Source: Limanda limanda
Lineage: Eukaryota > Chordata > Actinopteri > Pleuronectiformes > Pleuronectidae
NCBI RefSeq assembly: GCF_963576545.1
Contig: NC_083651.1
Location: 18,909,748-18,973,747 of the forward strand
Length of the DNA: 64,000 bases
Direction: 5' to 3'
In this document: positions 12,511 to 24,971 of the stretch, one piece after another
Position numbering within the stretch: position 1 is the stretch's first letter
Layout of the letters: the number at the start of each line of letters is the position of its first letter
Made by a program: the position numbers and the translations under genes
The notes under the pieces: model-generated
Told to the model about the DNA's origin: nothing
What the model saw: only the letters and a program-made list of their open reading frames with translations
The model's database searches: none

Positions 12511-15500
12511 GTCCACAGTTACTTCCAATTCGTTAATCACTGATAAATCAGGAAGCCTGTTGACCCTCTTCATTATGTAAATATAGTTTGCATCTGGGCA
12601 AAAGCTATTTGTCACAGTTTGCTCTCAAGTTGCTGCCATCACTCCACTCGCTAAACAATTAGTCAACAAGTTGGGAACCAGTGGGTGTGTATGTTTGGGA
12701 AGTACTTTCATAAGTGGATAAGGGCATGAATATTGATGGCATCCCAGATGCCAGGCTTTCTGCACCTTACATTCACTTAATGCATTTGCATTTCATTTGC
12801 AGGCCCATTTAAAATGCCGTGTCTCTTGCGGTGGAACACCTGGTCTTATTGGTTTAGCACAAAAATCCACACTCTGCCATCTGCAGCGATGATGTCAGCA
12901 CCTCGGTGGGTAGCTATTCCCACTTCTACATCCTCGGGAATCAGTGATGTGACGCGGAAGAAAGACGACCGAGGAAGAAGGGAATGAGTCGAGTGAGAAA
13001 TGGAGAAGATGAAAAATCCCTGTGGTGAGAGGGGTTTGATTCTGCTGGAAGCCAGTGGTCCCACGAGAGAGACGTCTGTGAGTGGCAGAGAGGAGCCACG
13101 TGCAGTAACTCTACTGTGTGCTAGTGGCTAATTATAAACAGGGAACAGCCAGCTCTCACCCACTGCACACCATTACTCTAATATCACTCATTAGCCGAAT
13201 ATCGCCTGCCATCTTGGAAAAGGGAAGCAATCATAACACCTGGCTAAGACTTAATTGATTTTACATATCTTGGAGTGAGACTACGGGAACATATATTTTT
13301 AACAAGTCCAATCCTATATAAAGAGATTTTATCTTAATAAATACTTGCTGTGACAGCAGGTACATTGTCAAATCTCACTCTGTCTAGAATCATCCTGTAA
13401 AGTACATTTAATGAATATTAGTATTGATAAAACTCATTGTGGCTGAATTCATGTTACGACAGGCTAAAGTATTTTACTCCACTCATACTTCTCCCCTAGC
13501 CATACTCAAGGTCAGGTTATAGAATAAGGTGAAATCTAAATTCTATGCTCAGGGACTTTCATATCTAAATCAAAGGTCCCAGACAGGGAGACTCAAATGT
13601 TTCAGTGGTCAGGAGGCAAGGCATACGGACAAAACGTGATTTAGTTATGTGTGCTTAAGGTTCAAGTATCCAATCCAGCATCTCTGGCCTCTTATTGATG
13701 TGTTGTTGCAATGGGTGATGTGAGGTGGGGAGGGAAGGAGATAAGTTGGGTTGCTCTGGGAGACACCTTCAGAAATGGGACAGTTGCTCATGTTACTGTG
13801 TTGTTGATCTTGTTCTTCGCCTCGTCTCCTCCGTGCATCACGTCTGCATTAAACTCTTCTGCATCATACATCAGCTGCTTCCTGAGTTCTCCTCTCACCA
13901 GCTTCCAGAAAAAGTCTGCAGAGAATTGGCAATGGCTGTTTCCCTACAACACAAAGTACTAGATTCCATTGTCATCACACCTAAGGCGGCAGTATAGTCC
14001 CTCAGAGGTGCTTGTCAGACAGTTTCAGAACCTTCTTTTCCCCCAATCGTGTCCGACATTAGTTTGAGGCTTCTGTGTCCGCCAACTTCTGGGACTTTCC
14101 AGAAACTAATGACATTCACACCTGCATAATGAAGCCTATTGACTGGTCAGCTGTCGGCAAGACGAGAAAGAAGCCAAGGATTTCACTTTTTTCACAGCAA
14201 ACCATCACTTTACCAGCAGAGTCCGACACTGTTAATGTCTCCCAGCAGAGTCCGAGCCACTTGAATCACATCAACACTTGATTTACAACATGATCACGTC
14301 TTCTGAGCTACTTCTGACCACATGTATCCCCCAACTTCGTTACCAACCCCCATCCAACAACAGTAGAAGTCCATGTCTTCCTCTCAGCTCTAAATTACCC
14401 CTTGAATTATCCAAATACGCAGATGGAGCTACTGACCGTCATGACCTGAACTCCAGAGTGGAGTAACCAGTGGAATTCAGAGACTTTGGTGGACATCAAC
14501 AGAATCGTGTCTTAATGCAAAACCCATTGATTAAAATGAGACCCTGATTACTCAGTGCAGATGGCCTTTTAAACCATAGAACCGTTGATTCATCGATTGT
14601 GTATTTACATTGCCGGGTCTATATGCAGCCACTGTGACCAACCACTAACTGTTGTTTGTTCAGCATTGACCCACTAACAGTCTAACAATGTCATCGTATT
14701 GGAGGACATATGGACCTGGAAATTGATCAGATGTAGTTTCACTGGGAGTTTACAGTTCTATGTATGGAATATGGATAGTTTAGAAAAAGACATTCAGTGG
14801 AAAACATTACCCAAAGTTTTTATTATTTGTACATTATTTACACATAGAAAATTGCTTTCAGAACTTCAAGGTCTTTTTTGAAGTTTCTTATATAAAAAAG
14901 GCAAAAAACAGCAAATAGGTTTCGAATGACATTTACTGTATTCAAGTTTTTGCATGCAGTAAAATCTGTACTCTGCTTCAGCTTTGGTCAATTTATCTGA
15001 GGTCAAAACATAAACCTCAGAATTCAAGAAACTATTGTCGTCCATTCCTTTTTCCCTCTTCAAGGATTATTGTACTGCATAACCTTGGTTAAAGGAACAG
15101 CAGGTGAACAATCCTGACAGCAAGGGGCGGCTTACAGAGGGGGTTGCCCCTGATTATTATCATCCAAGGGCATTATCGTTATATGTTGTTGTCACTGACC
15201 TTGAGCATTCACTGGTTTTGGAGGAGGGCCGGCTGTGAGCCCATTGAGGTGAGTTGCAGAAGCGCTGCAGGACAGTCTCTCTACACACATTCAGTCCTAG
15301 GTCTCCTTGGCATAAGAGGGCAGCAGGAGAGAAGAGCCACCAATAACAATACCGAAGCTGCAGAAAAGGAGTTGAAGTGGGAGTGGATCCAGAAGGATGA
15401 TCCACCAAGGAGTCCCAAAATGAGCCTAGATTTATGGACCAGGTAAGGGTGGTCGGACGATAAAAGTCACAAACTTCCCTTAAATTTACTGCAAAGTCTG

Positions 15501-18500
15501 GTCTTTGAGTTTGAGTGTAGAGCTTTTTGATTTCATGTTCAGGTTCGAACACTTCTGGTCTCTGATTCTTGCTTCTGCTCTTGGATTTTGGGCACAGGCA
15601 AAGCAGAGCAAATCTAAGCACATGCAGGGTATACAGTGTATTTGAGTGCAGGCACAAAACCAAGACACACATTTCTAAAAGCGGTCAACTGGTGATTAAC
15701 AATACAGATAGTGAAATGTTTTCTTTTCTCATTACAGGTGCCAACATTTTCTGCAACAACAGTTGTGCGAACAAGGTTAACATCCCCAGGGGGTCGGCGT
15801 AATTGTGGATCATTACCGTTGAATACATTCCGCTCGTGGCAGAAACCCTTTGACAGCCTTTTGTACGTGGTGTCAATCAATCTAATTGGCTGCCAAACGC
15901 TGGGAAACACTCCACCTCCCCAGTGCCTCCTGAGTGTTGTGCAATCTGAGGAAGTTCATGCGGTAACGCACCGTGTCGTTGTGCAAAGCCAACTCAAAGC
16001 GGTGATTAGTGCGACTCTTCCCCGAGTGGCAGTGGTGCTCAGATTGCACACTAAGTGGATGTGGTTTCATCTGTGCAAAGGAATTTAAGTGATTTTCTCA
16101 AGTTTTTAGAATGAGGCTGCACATCAACTCTAAAAGATACTTGTAAATGTTTTACGAGAATTCTCGTAATTCCTGTATATTACAGAGGATATTGAAGTGT
16201 TGGAAGTTCATTTTATGACAAACACAAGTGCTTTCATTTAGATTGAGTTGATGCACATTGTGTTGAGCCCATAACCACACTGGGATTTTATTTTTAATTT
16301 GCTAAAAGATTAAACAAAGACGGGTCAACAAATCCTGACAACTCCAACAGAGAAAGAGAGATGAATGAGACTTGATGGCTCCTATTGTCATGTGGCCAAC
16401 TCCTCAACAAGATCTGGCTCTGACAGAGAGGATGTAGAGGAACATGCATAATTGCACAACAAATAAGAAACAGCAGTGACAGTCAGTGTCATTTATACCC
16501 CAGTTTGTGAGATGTATTTTGTGTATATTTCAGATCTGTTCCAAATCAAATACATCAGAACAAATAATGTAATCTCTGGTGTTTTCAAAAGATTTGTCCC
16601 GTGGTTACTTATATCCTGTGGGAGCTAAACGCATCAACTCAAATTGCCTCTACAGTTAAGCCAGGACCTTCAAGTTTGGGACGGTGAGTTGTTACTGAAA
16701 CCAAAAACCTAAAAAATAAAATTAAAAGAAATGAATGGATGAGGCACGGAAAAGTCGCCTTCGAGTGGTTGTCAGTCAGTGAACGTTCATGTGTTTTGAG
16801 GGCCGATGGAAGGGGGTGGAATGTATTGAATGCATATTATCAAGGTCTAGCCTGCATCAACAACATTAAGTATTATGTATCAAATTTAATTTCTATAAAT
16901 ACAGCTGTAGATGAATAAATAACAAAACATAAAGTCACAATGTGCTGTTGTGAAAGGTTTTGTTCCTCAGCTGGACCTTTAGCTACTAATGTTGCTACAA
17001 ATGTTGACATTTTGTTCCCTACCTTCAGGCAAAAAGTTGGACCTATTACCTAAATCTTCAAAATTAGAAATGAATGAAGTTTGCACTAATTAACGTTGTA
17101 AAATTTTGGAAAAATTTACACAGGAAATTGAAAACCTCTCATCATTTTGTTATTCATGAAGCACACTGCTATTGTCGGGTATTCAATTCATTTATTTGGA
17201 CTTATTTATTCGTACAACTTAGTCACACATTACATTGAATATCCAGTATATTGCATTTGATTCATATGCCAAATTGTCCCTCCAGGCCCTCTCTGCACTT
17301 CAGCTCTATTTGCATGTCTAAAGCAGAGGAGTCATTAAGAGGCAACCAACCACGGCGACACGGTCTCAGAGCTCAGTGCCTCCCCGGAGCTGCGGAAGCT
17401 TCGTCAGCCTTTGGAGGAGGCGAATCAGAGCGTCCCTACAGGTTCCCTCTGGGAGGAGGCGAGAGCTCTTACTCTAACTCGGTGGAAAATGCCAGCACTC
17501 ACAGGGGCACCATCACACACAGCTGGGATGATAAGTGTCACAGGGAGACCCGCGATCCACCGGCAAACTGAGACCAGAGCATGGATTTCTTCCCCATTCA
17601 CCGTTGCCACCAGAGCTGACTCATTCCGAAAAAGCCAATGAATCTCTCCCGTCTTTGCTTAAGAGGAGCTGTTTGAAGCAATGTGCCATGGAATACAGGA
17701 TGTGGTGTATAGGACCACAGGGGGAAGAGCATGGGGTGAAACAGTGTGGGGCTATGAGATGCATTCACTTGGAGGCTAGCTTGAATTGGAACACTCAGGC
17801 ATCCAATCCATACGTGCTAGAAAAAGCTTTCAGTTTGTAGTTACACACTGTTTCCAGCTGTCCATAACCATTGAACACAGTTTCCTCTCATTTACCATTA
17901 TGTAGCTTTGGGGTATTTTATATCTATATGCATTATATAAAAATATATATAAAAAGTGCAAGATGGCTGCGTTTGTATGTGGGATATTTTGGCTTAATTT
18001 CGAAATAGTGCGAGGAAGAGGAGAGACGTCCTCCATCTTTGTTTGCGAACTATGGTTTGAACCAAGGCTGGGGTCTTTCTGTAAGTGATGCCGAAAATGG
18101 ATTGATGGTGAGATTTGGAAATCAGTCAGTCAAATAATGTAACCTTCACAAATGTCTCATGCTCTGAGATACAGCCTCTGTCTTTGAAGCTGTATTTGAT
18201 GTGCAGACCACTGTAGGCCAAGACACACACCATACACAAATTGCTATAAAACCATCTTGATTTTACTGCTAATAGATTTACGACTTTACTGAATATTCTG
18301 ACTCAAAGCAGATTCTGCAGAATTAGTTTTTCAAGTTGTGAGTGGATCAGCCGGAGAGACATGAATTCACATTGTTACAGAGTCAAATCAGCAGGGGATT
18401 GCAGGAGCTCAAGCTAAGGATTAAATTTGTCACAGTAAAATTGTACCACTAGTGTTAAATTAAAGGCAAGAACAGAATACTTAGCGAGAGCTGAGCGCTG

Positions 18501-20780
18501 TTAAAACGTGAAATTCCCTGCCAAAGACATTAGTACAAAGCTTTTATTAAGCATAACCCCTATTTCCATGGAAAAGAAAGAAATGTATGCTGCGCCTACA
18601 CAAAGGTCTTGATTCACCTGAGGCCCCCGACTGCCTTCTTCTTTTTCCTCTATACTCTGTCGAGGTCCAGCTGAACTCTCTGGCATTCAGTGTAATAAGG
18701 AAGCGTGAATGGCTGTGACCAAACACAATGCCCAAGACCTGCTAGGAGGCTTTAAATGTAGCCTTAATGGGTGAACCATTATAACCATTATAATTTGCAG
18801 TGCACACCCTCGCCGTGAATGTACTGCTTCGGGAAAACGGAGGTGGTGGAGGGCAGGAGGAAGGCGCGAGGTGGCGGGGGGGCGGCAGCGCGCTCTCCAT
18901 TAGCTGATTGTATTGGAACCCAGTGCTGTTGGCTGGCGGTTTGTTTGCCGCACATCAAATTCAACTGGAAATGGAAACATCTCTTTCAGTCAAAACGAAA
19001 AGAATGTCGTATGAGTGCATTGTCCCACCAACAGGACTGCTTCACCACCCGCCAATAACAAAAACAGAAAAATGGGAAGTCTGTTAATAGAAGTGGTGGC
19101 TCGAGTAGATTTCTCTGTTCCTATGTTGTTTTCTTATCATCCACCCCATGTTTTCCGTGAGCCGGAGTGAAGGCCTAATGGACCATGGCGTGTTGGAGTA
19201 GCTGGCCGGCTCTCTTAGACAACACATCTCACATTAGGATCCAACATTTGCCCAAGTGCAATGTTAGATTTAATAAATTATATACTTGCTCTGGCTCTGT
19301 TGCAGCTGGGTGGTGTGAGAGGAGGCACAGAGATGAGAGGCTTTTCAAACCATAAGTGTTCCTTTTTTCTTTGTAACCAGGTCAACGGAAAAGATGTTTC
19401 TCTATACAGAGAGCGGAGGGGAAGGGATGTGTGTGCATGGAGTTGGCGGCTGCAGTGTTAAGGGCACGGTCGAGTGCAGCCTACAAAACGCAAAGGTTTT
19501 AATCCTGGGTGAAGGTGCATGTTTGGGCAGAGTCTCGAAGAAAGACATGCGCTCAGTAACCATGAGGGATTTTGTTTGGGTTTTTCTTACGAGCTCTCTA
19601 GTCTGACACAAAATACATCTGTTTGTGGGGGAGGCCTGATTTAAAGAGGAAACAAAGTCAGAGAGAGAAGTGACAAGGGCAAAATACAGCCCACGCAAAA
19701 AGAGGCTGTGCAATTTTATGAGAGAGAGAGAAGCAGTCGACGTTTAGATTAAAACATGACGCAAACCCCGTCTGTACTAAAAATACGCCTTCCTGGGCTC
19801 TGAAGTCAGTCAAGGAGAAAAGTTACCAGCGTAACCTCCGTTCGCCCTCGTGTTCGCCTGCTAAATGTTTCAGCTGACACAGTAATTATGCACTTTGCGA
19901 GTGTTACCAGGAGTTTGACAAACCCCTGATTGCCACGGGTTTTGTTGTGATGGCAGCGATGCCAGCATCTGCATTTCAAACACCTGCCGTCTTTCAGAGA
20001 TAACAACACCCCCCCCCCCCCACGTCATCACTGTCACGGGCTGCACTGTCTCGTGATCTGTAACGTAGCCCTGCACTCACAAGCTATGTCATTTAACCTA
20101 ATGATACAACTCATACACAGATTATGGATTAGATTTTTAATTTTTGAAATAAGGAAAATAATTGGAGGAGTGAAACTGACGTGTTTCTCTCCATATAAGA
20201 CAAGAAAAGAATGTCATCAAGACCGGAGCTTGATCCTGCATTTACAAGACAAATGTTAGCACGTTTGCAGCTATCAGAGGAGAAGACGTCCAGGATGTGC
20301 CCGTGCATTAATGAGCATTGTCATGTAATGTATTTAGGACGACTTCCAGATATCAAGCAGCAGCTCTTGTAGAACAAGTCAAATCTTTGCTTTCTCAAAC
20401 CTTTAAAGTCCTCTAAATTTCCAGTTTCTCATTATTTATCATCCACTCCTTTAAGTGTAGGTAGTGAGGAGCAATCAACCTGAGAGGGTGAGTTTTGAAT
20501 ACATACAGTTTACAATATATATATATATGATATTTACTTTAGTGGTTTGTGCTTGAGATCATACCCGTCTGCTTGGATGTTGCAAGCAGCATTGCAGCAG
20601 GGTAGGCAATCGCCCGCGGAGCTGAGAGGGGCCCACAAAGAACAGCCAATCGCTCAGTCAGTCCACAGCAACGAACATTTTTGCAAGAACCTCCTTAAAT
20701 TCTGTGATCTGCTGGAGACACAAACCTCAACCACAACCAGACACAAAGCTCAGAAATCCTTATAACGAGCCCCCATCCCA
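12511..20780. other. gene-free upstream region
   Basis: No gene is recognised. The longest frames are a pair of overlapping open frames on opposite strands at about 15144-15672 (100 codons plus strand, 170 codons minus strand). They have no motif I can name and may belong to an old interspersed repeat. There is an 18-bp perfect palindrome at 16152-16169 and a short TA repeat near 20515-20528. Confidence 0.45.
16152..16169. repeat. 18-bp perfect palindrome
   Basis: TTACGAGAATTCTCGTAA is its own reverse complement and has an EcoRI site at its centre. No neighbouring gene or partner repeat was seen. Confidence 0.8.
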
Positions 20781-21120
20781 AATAGTATATGTGGGCCACT
20801 AACGGCAAATTGTGCAGCAGTGCTGGCCTTCTTGTGTCCCAGATAAAATGAATGTGAGCCTTAAGTGGTCCACTTGAAAAATGACAGATGTGGCCCAAAG
20901 ATCCCAAAACCAACAAGCTCTGCTTTAGGGAAGGCGTAATATGAATGTGAACCTATAGTGGCCCATATGGTAAATGTTGAATATGGTCCAAGTTGCATAA
21001 CACCAGTTCAGGCCACCTTTCACATGCGGTATTGCACTGGTTTACTCGTGGCCCAGATGGAGCAAACAGGAGCGGACTGCCAAAGTGCCATCATTCCACG
21101 AGTTATGTGGTCCAGATGTG
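20780..21120. repeat. possible old interspersed repeat hosting the LTR element
   Basis: Phrases such as GTGGGCC, GTGGTCC, GTGGCCCA and GTGGCCCAGATG recur through this stretch at irregular spacing. This suggests a degraded repeat array or an old transposon. The BEL-like element inserted at its right end, and the same kind of sequence resumes at 24972. Confidence 0.3.
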
Positions 21121-21125
21121 GTATG

Positions 21126-21746
21126 TGTAACGGCCCCCCGCTTCTCCACACAAACTTCTGAGTCTCTTGACTGATGTACACGGCTCTTTATTTTTGCATC
21201 TGGCTTGCCGTAGTAGCACCGTAAAACTGTAATGACAGTTGCAAGTTACAAAGATTTTAATCATTAAAACCAAATACGAACATTAAAATACAATGAACAA
21301 ACAAATCGCCACGTGAGACACATCTGACTCGTTAGAGTGACAGCGACTCCCTTCCGCACTACCCGCAGCAAAGTGAATGGGACCAGCTTCCTTACCTCGT
21401 TCCGCTTGGCGAGGGGTGTTAAGCTATTGGTGTTTGGATGGTTCTTAGGTCCGAGAAGTTCCACGAAGCTGGCGTCCGGTTTGGTTTCCGCTCCTATCTG
21501 TTCCGGGCTCACGGCAGGTATTTTATTGCACTGGGGCGGAAACGAGGGATCAGGTGTGTCGAATAAAACCGTCCGCTCCTTTGCTGCAGGTAATTATGCG
21601 AGGGGAGTCGCTACGTGTAAAAGACGACGAAATAAAACTGAAAATAACCCAAACCGTAGTTGAACATAAGAACAATATATATCCCAACCCTAAAATAAAA
21701 GAATAAAACAGTCTGCATAAACTGGCCGGTTTTGCTGACAGTTACA
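21126..21746 (-). repeat. 3' LTR of the BEL-like element
   Basis: It has TG...CA termini. Read on the minus strand it has a TATA-like TATATAT at about 21676-21682 and an AATAAA signal (complement of 21187-21192) near its 3' end, a layout that fits U3-R-U5. Short frames inside it (82 and 108 codons) recur in the other LTR and are not genes. Confidence 0.93.
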
Positions 21747-21911
21747 CTCCCACCAAATCCTGATATAAACATTTCACCCGACTGTGCTATACAGGATTTC
21801 TAAAGATATCTAATGGCCCTTTCAATTAAAATATCAAGAAGTGTTATGTACGCGATATTTATCTATATGCCACAGGTTTAAACTATTTGTCGCGTCCCCT
21901 GGTCCTTTCAA

Positions 21912-23765
21912 CTACTCCTCATGCAGGCAAGTGGGATGCCTACGACCACAGGCATTACATGAATGTCGCCCTCTACAGTCTTTATTGATGTGTCCCTTCC
22001 TTAGGCAACCAAAACAGAGGCGGTTTTCGTGGATGAATGCCTTTTTGTCTTCCATAGATTTCGCAGAGAAAGAAGGGCACCTGACGATGCCATGCGTTTC
22101 ATCTTTGCAGACCACACATGGGGGTCTTCCCCTATAATCGGCCGTTTCAGGTGCATCTCGGATGGTGTACTTTAATTGGGCAGTTGTATTGAGGGATCTG
22201 GCTTCCTTCTCGACTGTGGGTTTAAAGTTCATCCAATGTGGGGAGGTGATAGGGTTGCAAGATATCCGGGCCTCTTTGTTCAGGAACGCTGTGAAACTTT
22301 TGAAATCGGGGTAATCCCCCGATTTATACAGGTTATCGTCGACGATTCGGCCCCACTTTCGTACAATCCAGTCAGGTAGTTTTTGAAGTAGCTTGTGGTT
22401 TTCTTCGCAATCGTTCAAGATGGTCAAACCTTTAACGTGTGGGATTGCCTCTGAGCAGCCTTGGAGAAAGTCTGTAAAATCTCTCAGTGCTAAAGGATCA
22501 GTCGAACTGATTTTGGGCCATCTGGCGAGCTTGTCTCTGAAGGCCTTTTGAACAAGGAAAGGGTTTCCGTATCTCTCATGTAGTACTTTCCAGGCGCCTG
22601 TATATGCGTCCTCAGAGTTCCTATAGAAGAACCCTTCCACTGCTCTGCGGGCTTCTCCGACGAGGTAGATCTTTAGATAATACATCTTCTCGCTTGGTGA
22701 GAGAGGTTTCTGATCGATAAGGGTTGTAAAAGACATCTTCCAATCAGTGAACTTCAAAGGATCGCCATTAAATGTTTCTGGCTCAGGTACAGGCAAGCGA
22801 TTTATGCTTAGTGCGCTTGCTATTGCTTGGGCCAGAGAGACAGTATCTTCAGATGTTGTTGCTCGCAAAGGTGCTAGTCGAGGTTGAGATGGTAACTCAT
22901 TTGAATTTAGCCGAGCTTCATATCTGGTCTCCTGGTGAGCAGCGACTGATTCATGGTTCATCCCATCTTGGTGGACATCTTCGAAACTGTTATATGCTCT
23001 TACTCTAGCAGCTGCTACCTGGACTTCCTTCTCTGCCTTAAGCTGCTGCAGGTTCCTTCTTTCCTCTTCTAGCTTTGATTGTCTCTCTGTCCTTTTCCGC
23101 TCCAATTCAGTCAACATGGCCGCCTCTTCAAGTTTCCATTCATCTTCCAGTATTCTGAGCTTGGATTGCTGAGCTAGAATGTCTTTTGTTGCCTTTACCT
23201 CCGCTTGCTTGGCTGCGAGTTCTGCTTCTGCATCTTGTCGTTTGCTAGAGCTTGTGGAAATTGCATTTGATTGGTCTGAGTTCTGTGATGTTTCTGAAAA
23301 TGCGGTTTCAGTATTGGTAAGTCCAAAGATGGAGCCATGCTCTTCCTTACTCAGCACTATTCTCACTCTCTCCTTCTCAATTCGTTCGTTATAGTTGCTA
23401 TCGATGATGTCTCTGCGATTACTCACAAGAGCAAGGATTTCTTCGGTCAGAGCAGAGCAGGTGTCCATTTTACCAACGATATCTGAAGTGGAGGTTTGGT
23501 TGCGTACGAGTGGCTCATAGTGATGATGCACCGCGTCACGTTTTGTGGTAATGTTGTGTTGGATTTTGTCGAGGTCATCTGGAGAGCAGTAGTTTTTCAA
23601 TTCAGTCCGAACTTCTCTTGCTGACAATTTCCAGGACTCATAGGCCTTATAAAAAGTATTTTCATGCGGCTCTCGGATGTTCTCAGGAATTATTTTTTGC
23701 CGTGAGCCTGGTCTGTCTTGATGCATGGGAACTGATTTACTTGTTGCTGCTGCTTTAAGTGACAT
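21912..23765 (-). CDS. BEL/Pao-type Gag polyprotein, intact, pol missing
   Basis: This 617-residue ORF begins MSLKAAATSK. It has a charged coiled-coil-prone segment at about residues 175-255 (rich in E, K, Q and L). A DUF1759-like capsid region follows at about 325-480, including PEPETFNGDPLKFTDWK and VLHERYGNP. The C-terminus has zinc knuckles: CVVCKDETHGIVRC (~550) and CFGCLRKGHINKDC (~584) both fit CX2CX4HX4C, and a third Cys/His cluster, CNACGRRHPTCLH (~603), is of the kind that in BEL elements sits just before the aspartic protease. The ORF stops two codons after that cluster, with no protease or reverse transcriptase downstream. Gag assembles the particle that packages element RNA. Replication would need enzymes from another element. 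The intact frame and near-identical LTRs suggest recent, possibly trans-supported activity. Confidence 0.88.
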   Translation of the reverse strand: MSLKAAATSKSVPMHQDRPGSRQKIIPENIREPHENTFYKAYESWKLSAREVRTELKNYCSPDDLDKIQHNITTKRDAVHHHYEPLVRNQTSTSDIVGKMDTCSALTEEILALVSNRRDIIDSNYNERIEKERVRIVLSKEEHGSIFGLTNTETAFSETSQNSDQSNAISTSSSKRQDAEAELAAKQAEVKATKDILAQQSKLRILEDEWKLEEAAMLTELERKRTERQSKLEEERRNLQQLKAEKEVQVAAARVRAYNSFEDVHQDGMNHESVAAHQETRYEARLNSNELPSQPRLAPLRATTSEDTVSLAQAIASALSINRLPVPEPETFNGDPLKFTDWKMSFTTLIDQKPLSPSEKMYYLKIYLVGEARRAVEGFFYRNSEDAYTGAWKVLHERYGNPFLVQKAFRDKLARWPKISSTDPLALRDFTDFLQGCSEAIPHVKGLTILNDCEENHKLLQKLPDWIVRKWGRIVDDNLYKSGDYPDFKSFTAFLNKEARISCNPITSPHWMNFKPTVEKEARSLNTTAQLKYTIRDAPETADYRGRPPCVVCKDETHGIVRCPSFSAKSMEDKKAFIHENRLCFGCLRKGHINKDCRGRHSCNACGRRHPTCLHEE

Positions 23766-24345
23766 TTTATTTTACTTGCGTTGTTAATTTGACTTTCGGA
23801 CCTTAATCTTTAGGTGTGATGTGCAGTGTGCCTGAATCGAACCTCTGCCAGTAGTCGCTTTAATTTAGTAACTGCTATTTCTTTGACCAGACATTTACAA
23901 ACAGTTAAATACTCAAGAGTTTCAGTACAAAACGGATGCAACATAAATATTATAAGCAAAGGAAAAAAGGCTTGACAGGCACAAACAAAAGAGGATGCGT
24001 TATAAATATGCTGAGCAAGCTATCCTAGGCAATTTAAACAGTGATTACGCTCCTCAAACAAACAATAAATAATGTTGCAACATGACACATATTTACCATT
24101 GGTTGTTATAATCATCATCATTATTATTTCGTGATCAGTTTTGACACAGCAGGAAAGTCCACAACATTTTTGTATTTACATGTGAAAAGCTTCATTCAAC
24201 TTCCATACACATGTCTCTCAGAGCATCTATAGTGCGTGCGCTGTGATGCGCAATCCGGTCTTGCCTGACGGTCGATGTGTAAGTTTTGTGTCTTCGGGTG
24301 ACGACACGAGTCAGGAAGACGTTTCGGTGTAGCCACGAGTTTTAC

Positions 24346-24966
24346 TGTAACGGCCCCCCGCTTCTCCACACAAACTTCTGAGTCTCTTGACTGATGTACA
24401 CGGCTCTTTATTTTTGCATCTGGCTTGCCGTAGTAGCACCGTAAAACTGTAATGACAGTTGCAAGTTACAAAGATTTTAATCATTAAAACCAAATACGAA
24501 CATTAAAATACAATGAACAAACAAATCGCCACGTGAGACACATCTGACTCGTTAGAGTGACAGCGACTCCCTTCCGCACTACCCGCAGCAAAGTGAATGG
24601 GACCAGCTTCCTTACCTCGTTCCGCTTGGCGAGGGGTGTTAAGCTATTGGTGTTTGGATGGTTCTTAGGTCCGAGAAGTTCCACGAAGCTGGCGTCCGGT
24701 TTGGTTTCCGCTCCTATCTGTTCCGGGCTCACGGCAGGTATTTTATTGCACTGGGGCGGAAACGAGGGATCAGGTGTGTCGAATAAAACCGTCCGCTCCT
24801 TTGCTGCAGGTAATTATCCGAGGGGAGTCGCTACGTGTAAAAGACGACGAAATAAAACTGAAAATAACCCAAACCGTAGTTGAACATAAGAACAATATAT
24901 ATCCCAACCCTAAAATAAAAGAATAAAACAGTCTGAATAAACTGGCCGGTTTTGCTGACAGTTACA
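24346..24966 (-). repeat. 5' LTR of the BEL-like element
   Basis: Near-identical partner of 21126-21746 (619 of 621 positions equal by eye). It provides the promoter for the minus-strand gag transcript. Confidence 0.93.
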
Positions 24967-24971
24967 GTATG

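Larger units (their letters stand above)
21121..24971 (-). mobile_element. gag-only BEL/Pao-like LTR retrotransposon with 5-bp target duplication
   Basis: Two 621-bp direct repeats (21126-21746 and 24346-24966) begin TGTAACGG and end GTTACA. They are flanked by GTATG at 21121-21125 and again at 24967-24971, which is a clean 5-bp target site duplication. The repeats differ at only two positions (21598/24818 and 21716/24936), so the insertion is recent. The element is transcribed on the minus strand: the 5' LTR is on the right, the 5' leader is 23766-24345, gag is 21912-23765, and a purine-rich tract (GGTGGGAG) directly abuts the 3' LTR. Only 165 bp separate the gag stop from the 3' LTR. Protease, reverse transcriptase, RNase H and integrase are therefore absent. 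A TGG lies 10 bases inside the 5' LTR boundary as a possible primer-binding site, but I could not match it to a tRNA. Confidence 0.92.

Noticed and set aside
15144..15672. Overlapping 100-codon plus and 170-codon minus ORFs
   Set aside because: No motif, signal or splice context that I can defend. It may be an old repeat; not called as a gene.
21264..21663. 82- and 108-codon ORFs repeated at 24484-24883
   Set aside because: They lie inside the LTRs and recur only because the LTRs are direct repeats.
24316..24335. tRNA primer-binding site for the BEL-like element
   Set aside because: A TGG occurs 10 bases from the LTR, but the following bases did not match a tRNA 3' end that I could identify with confidence.
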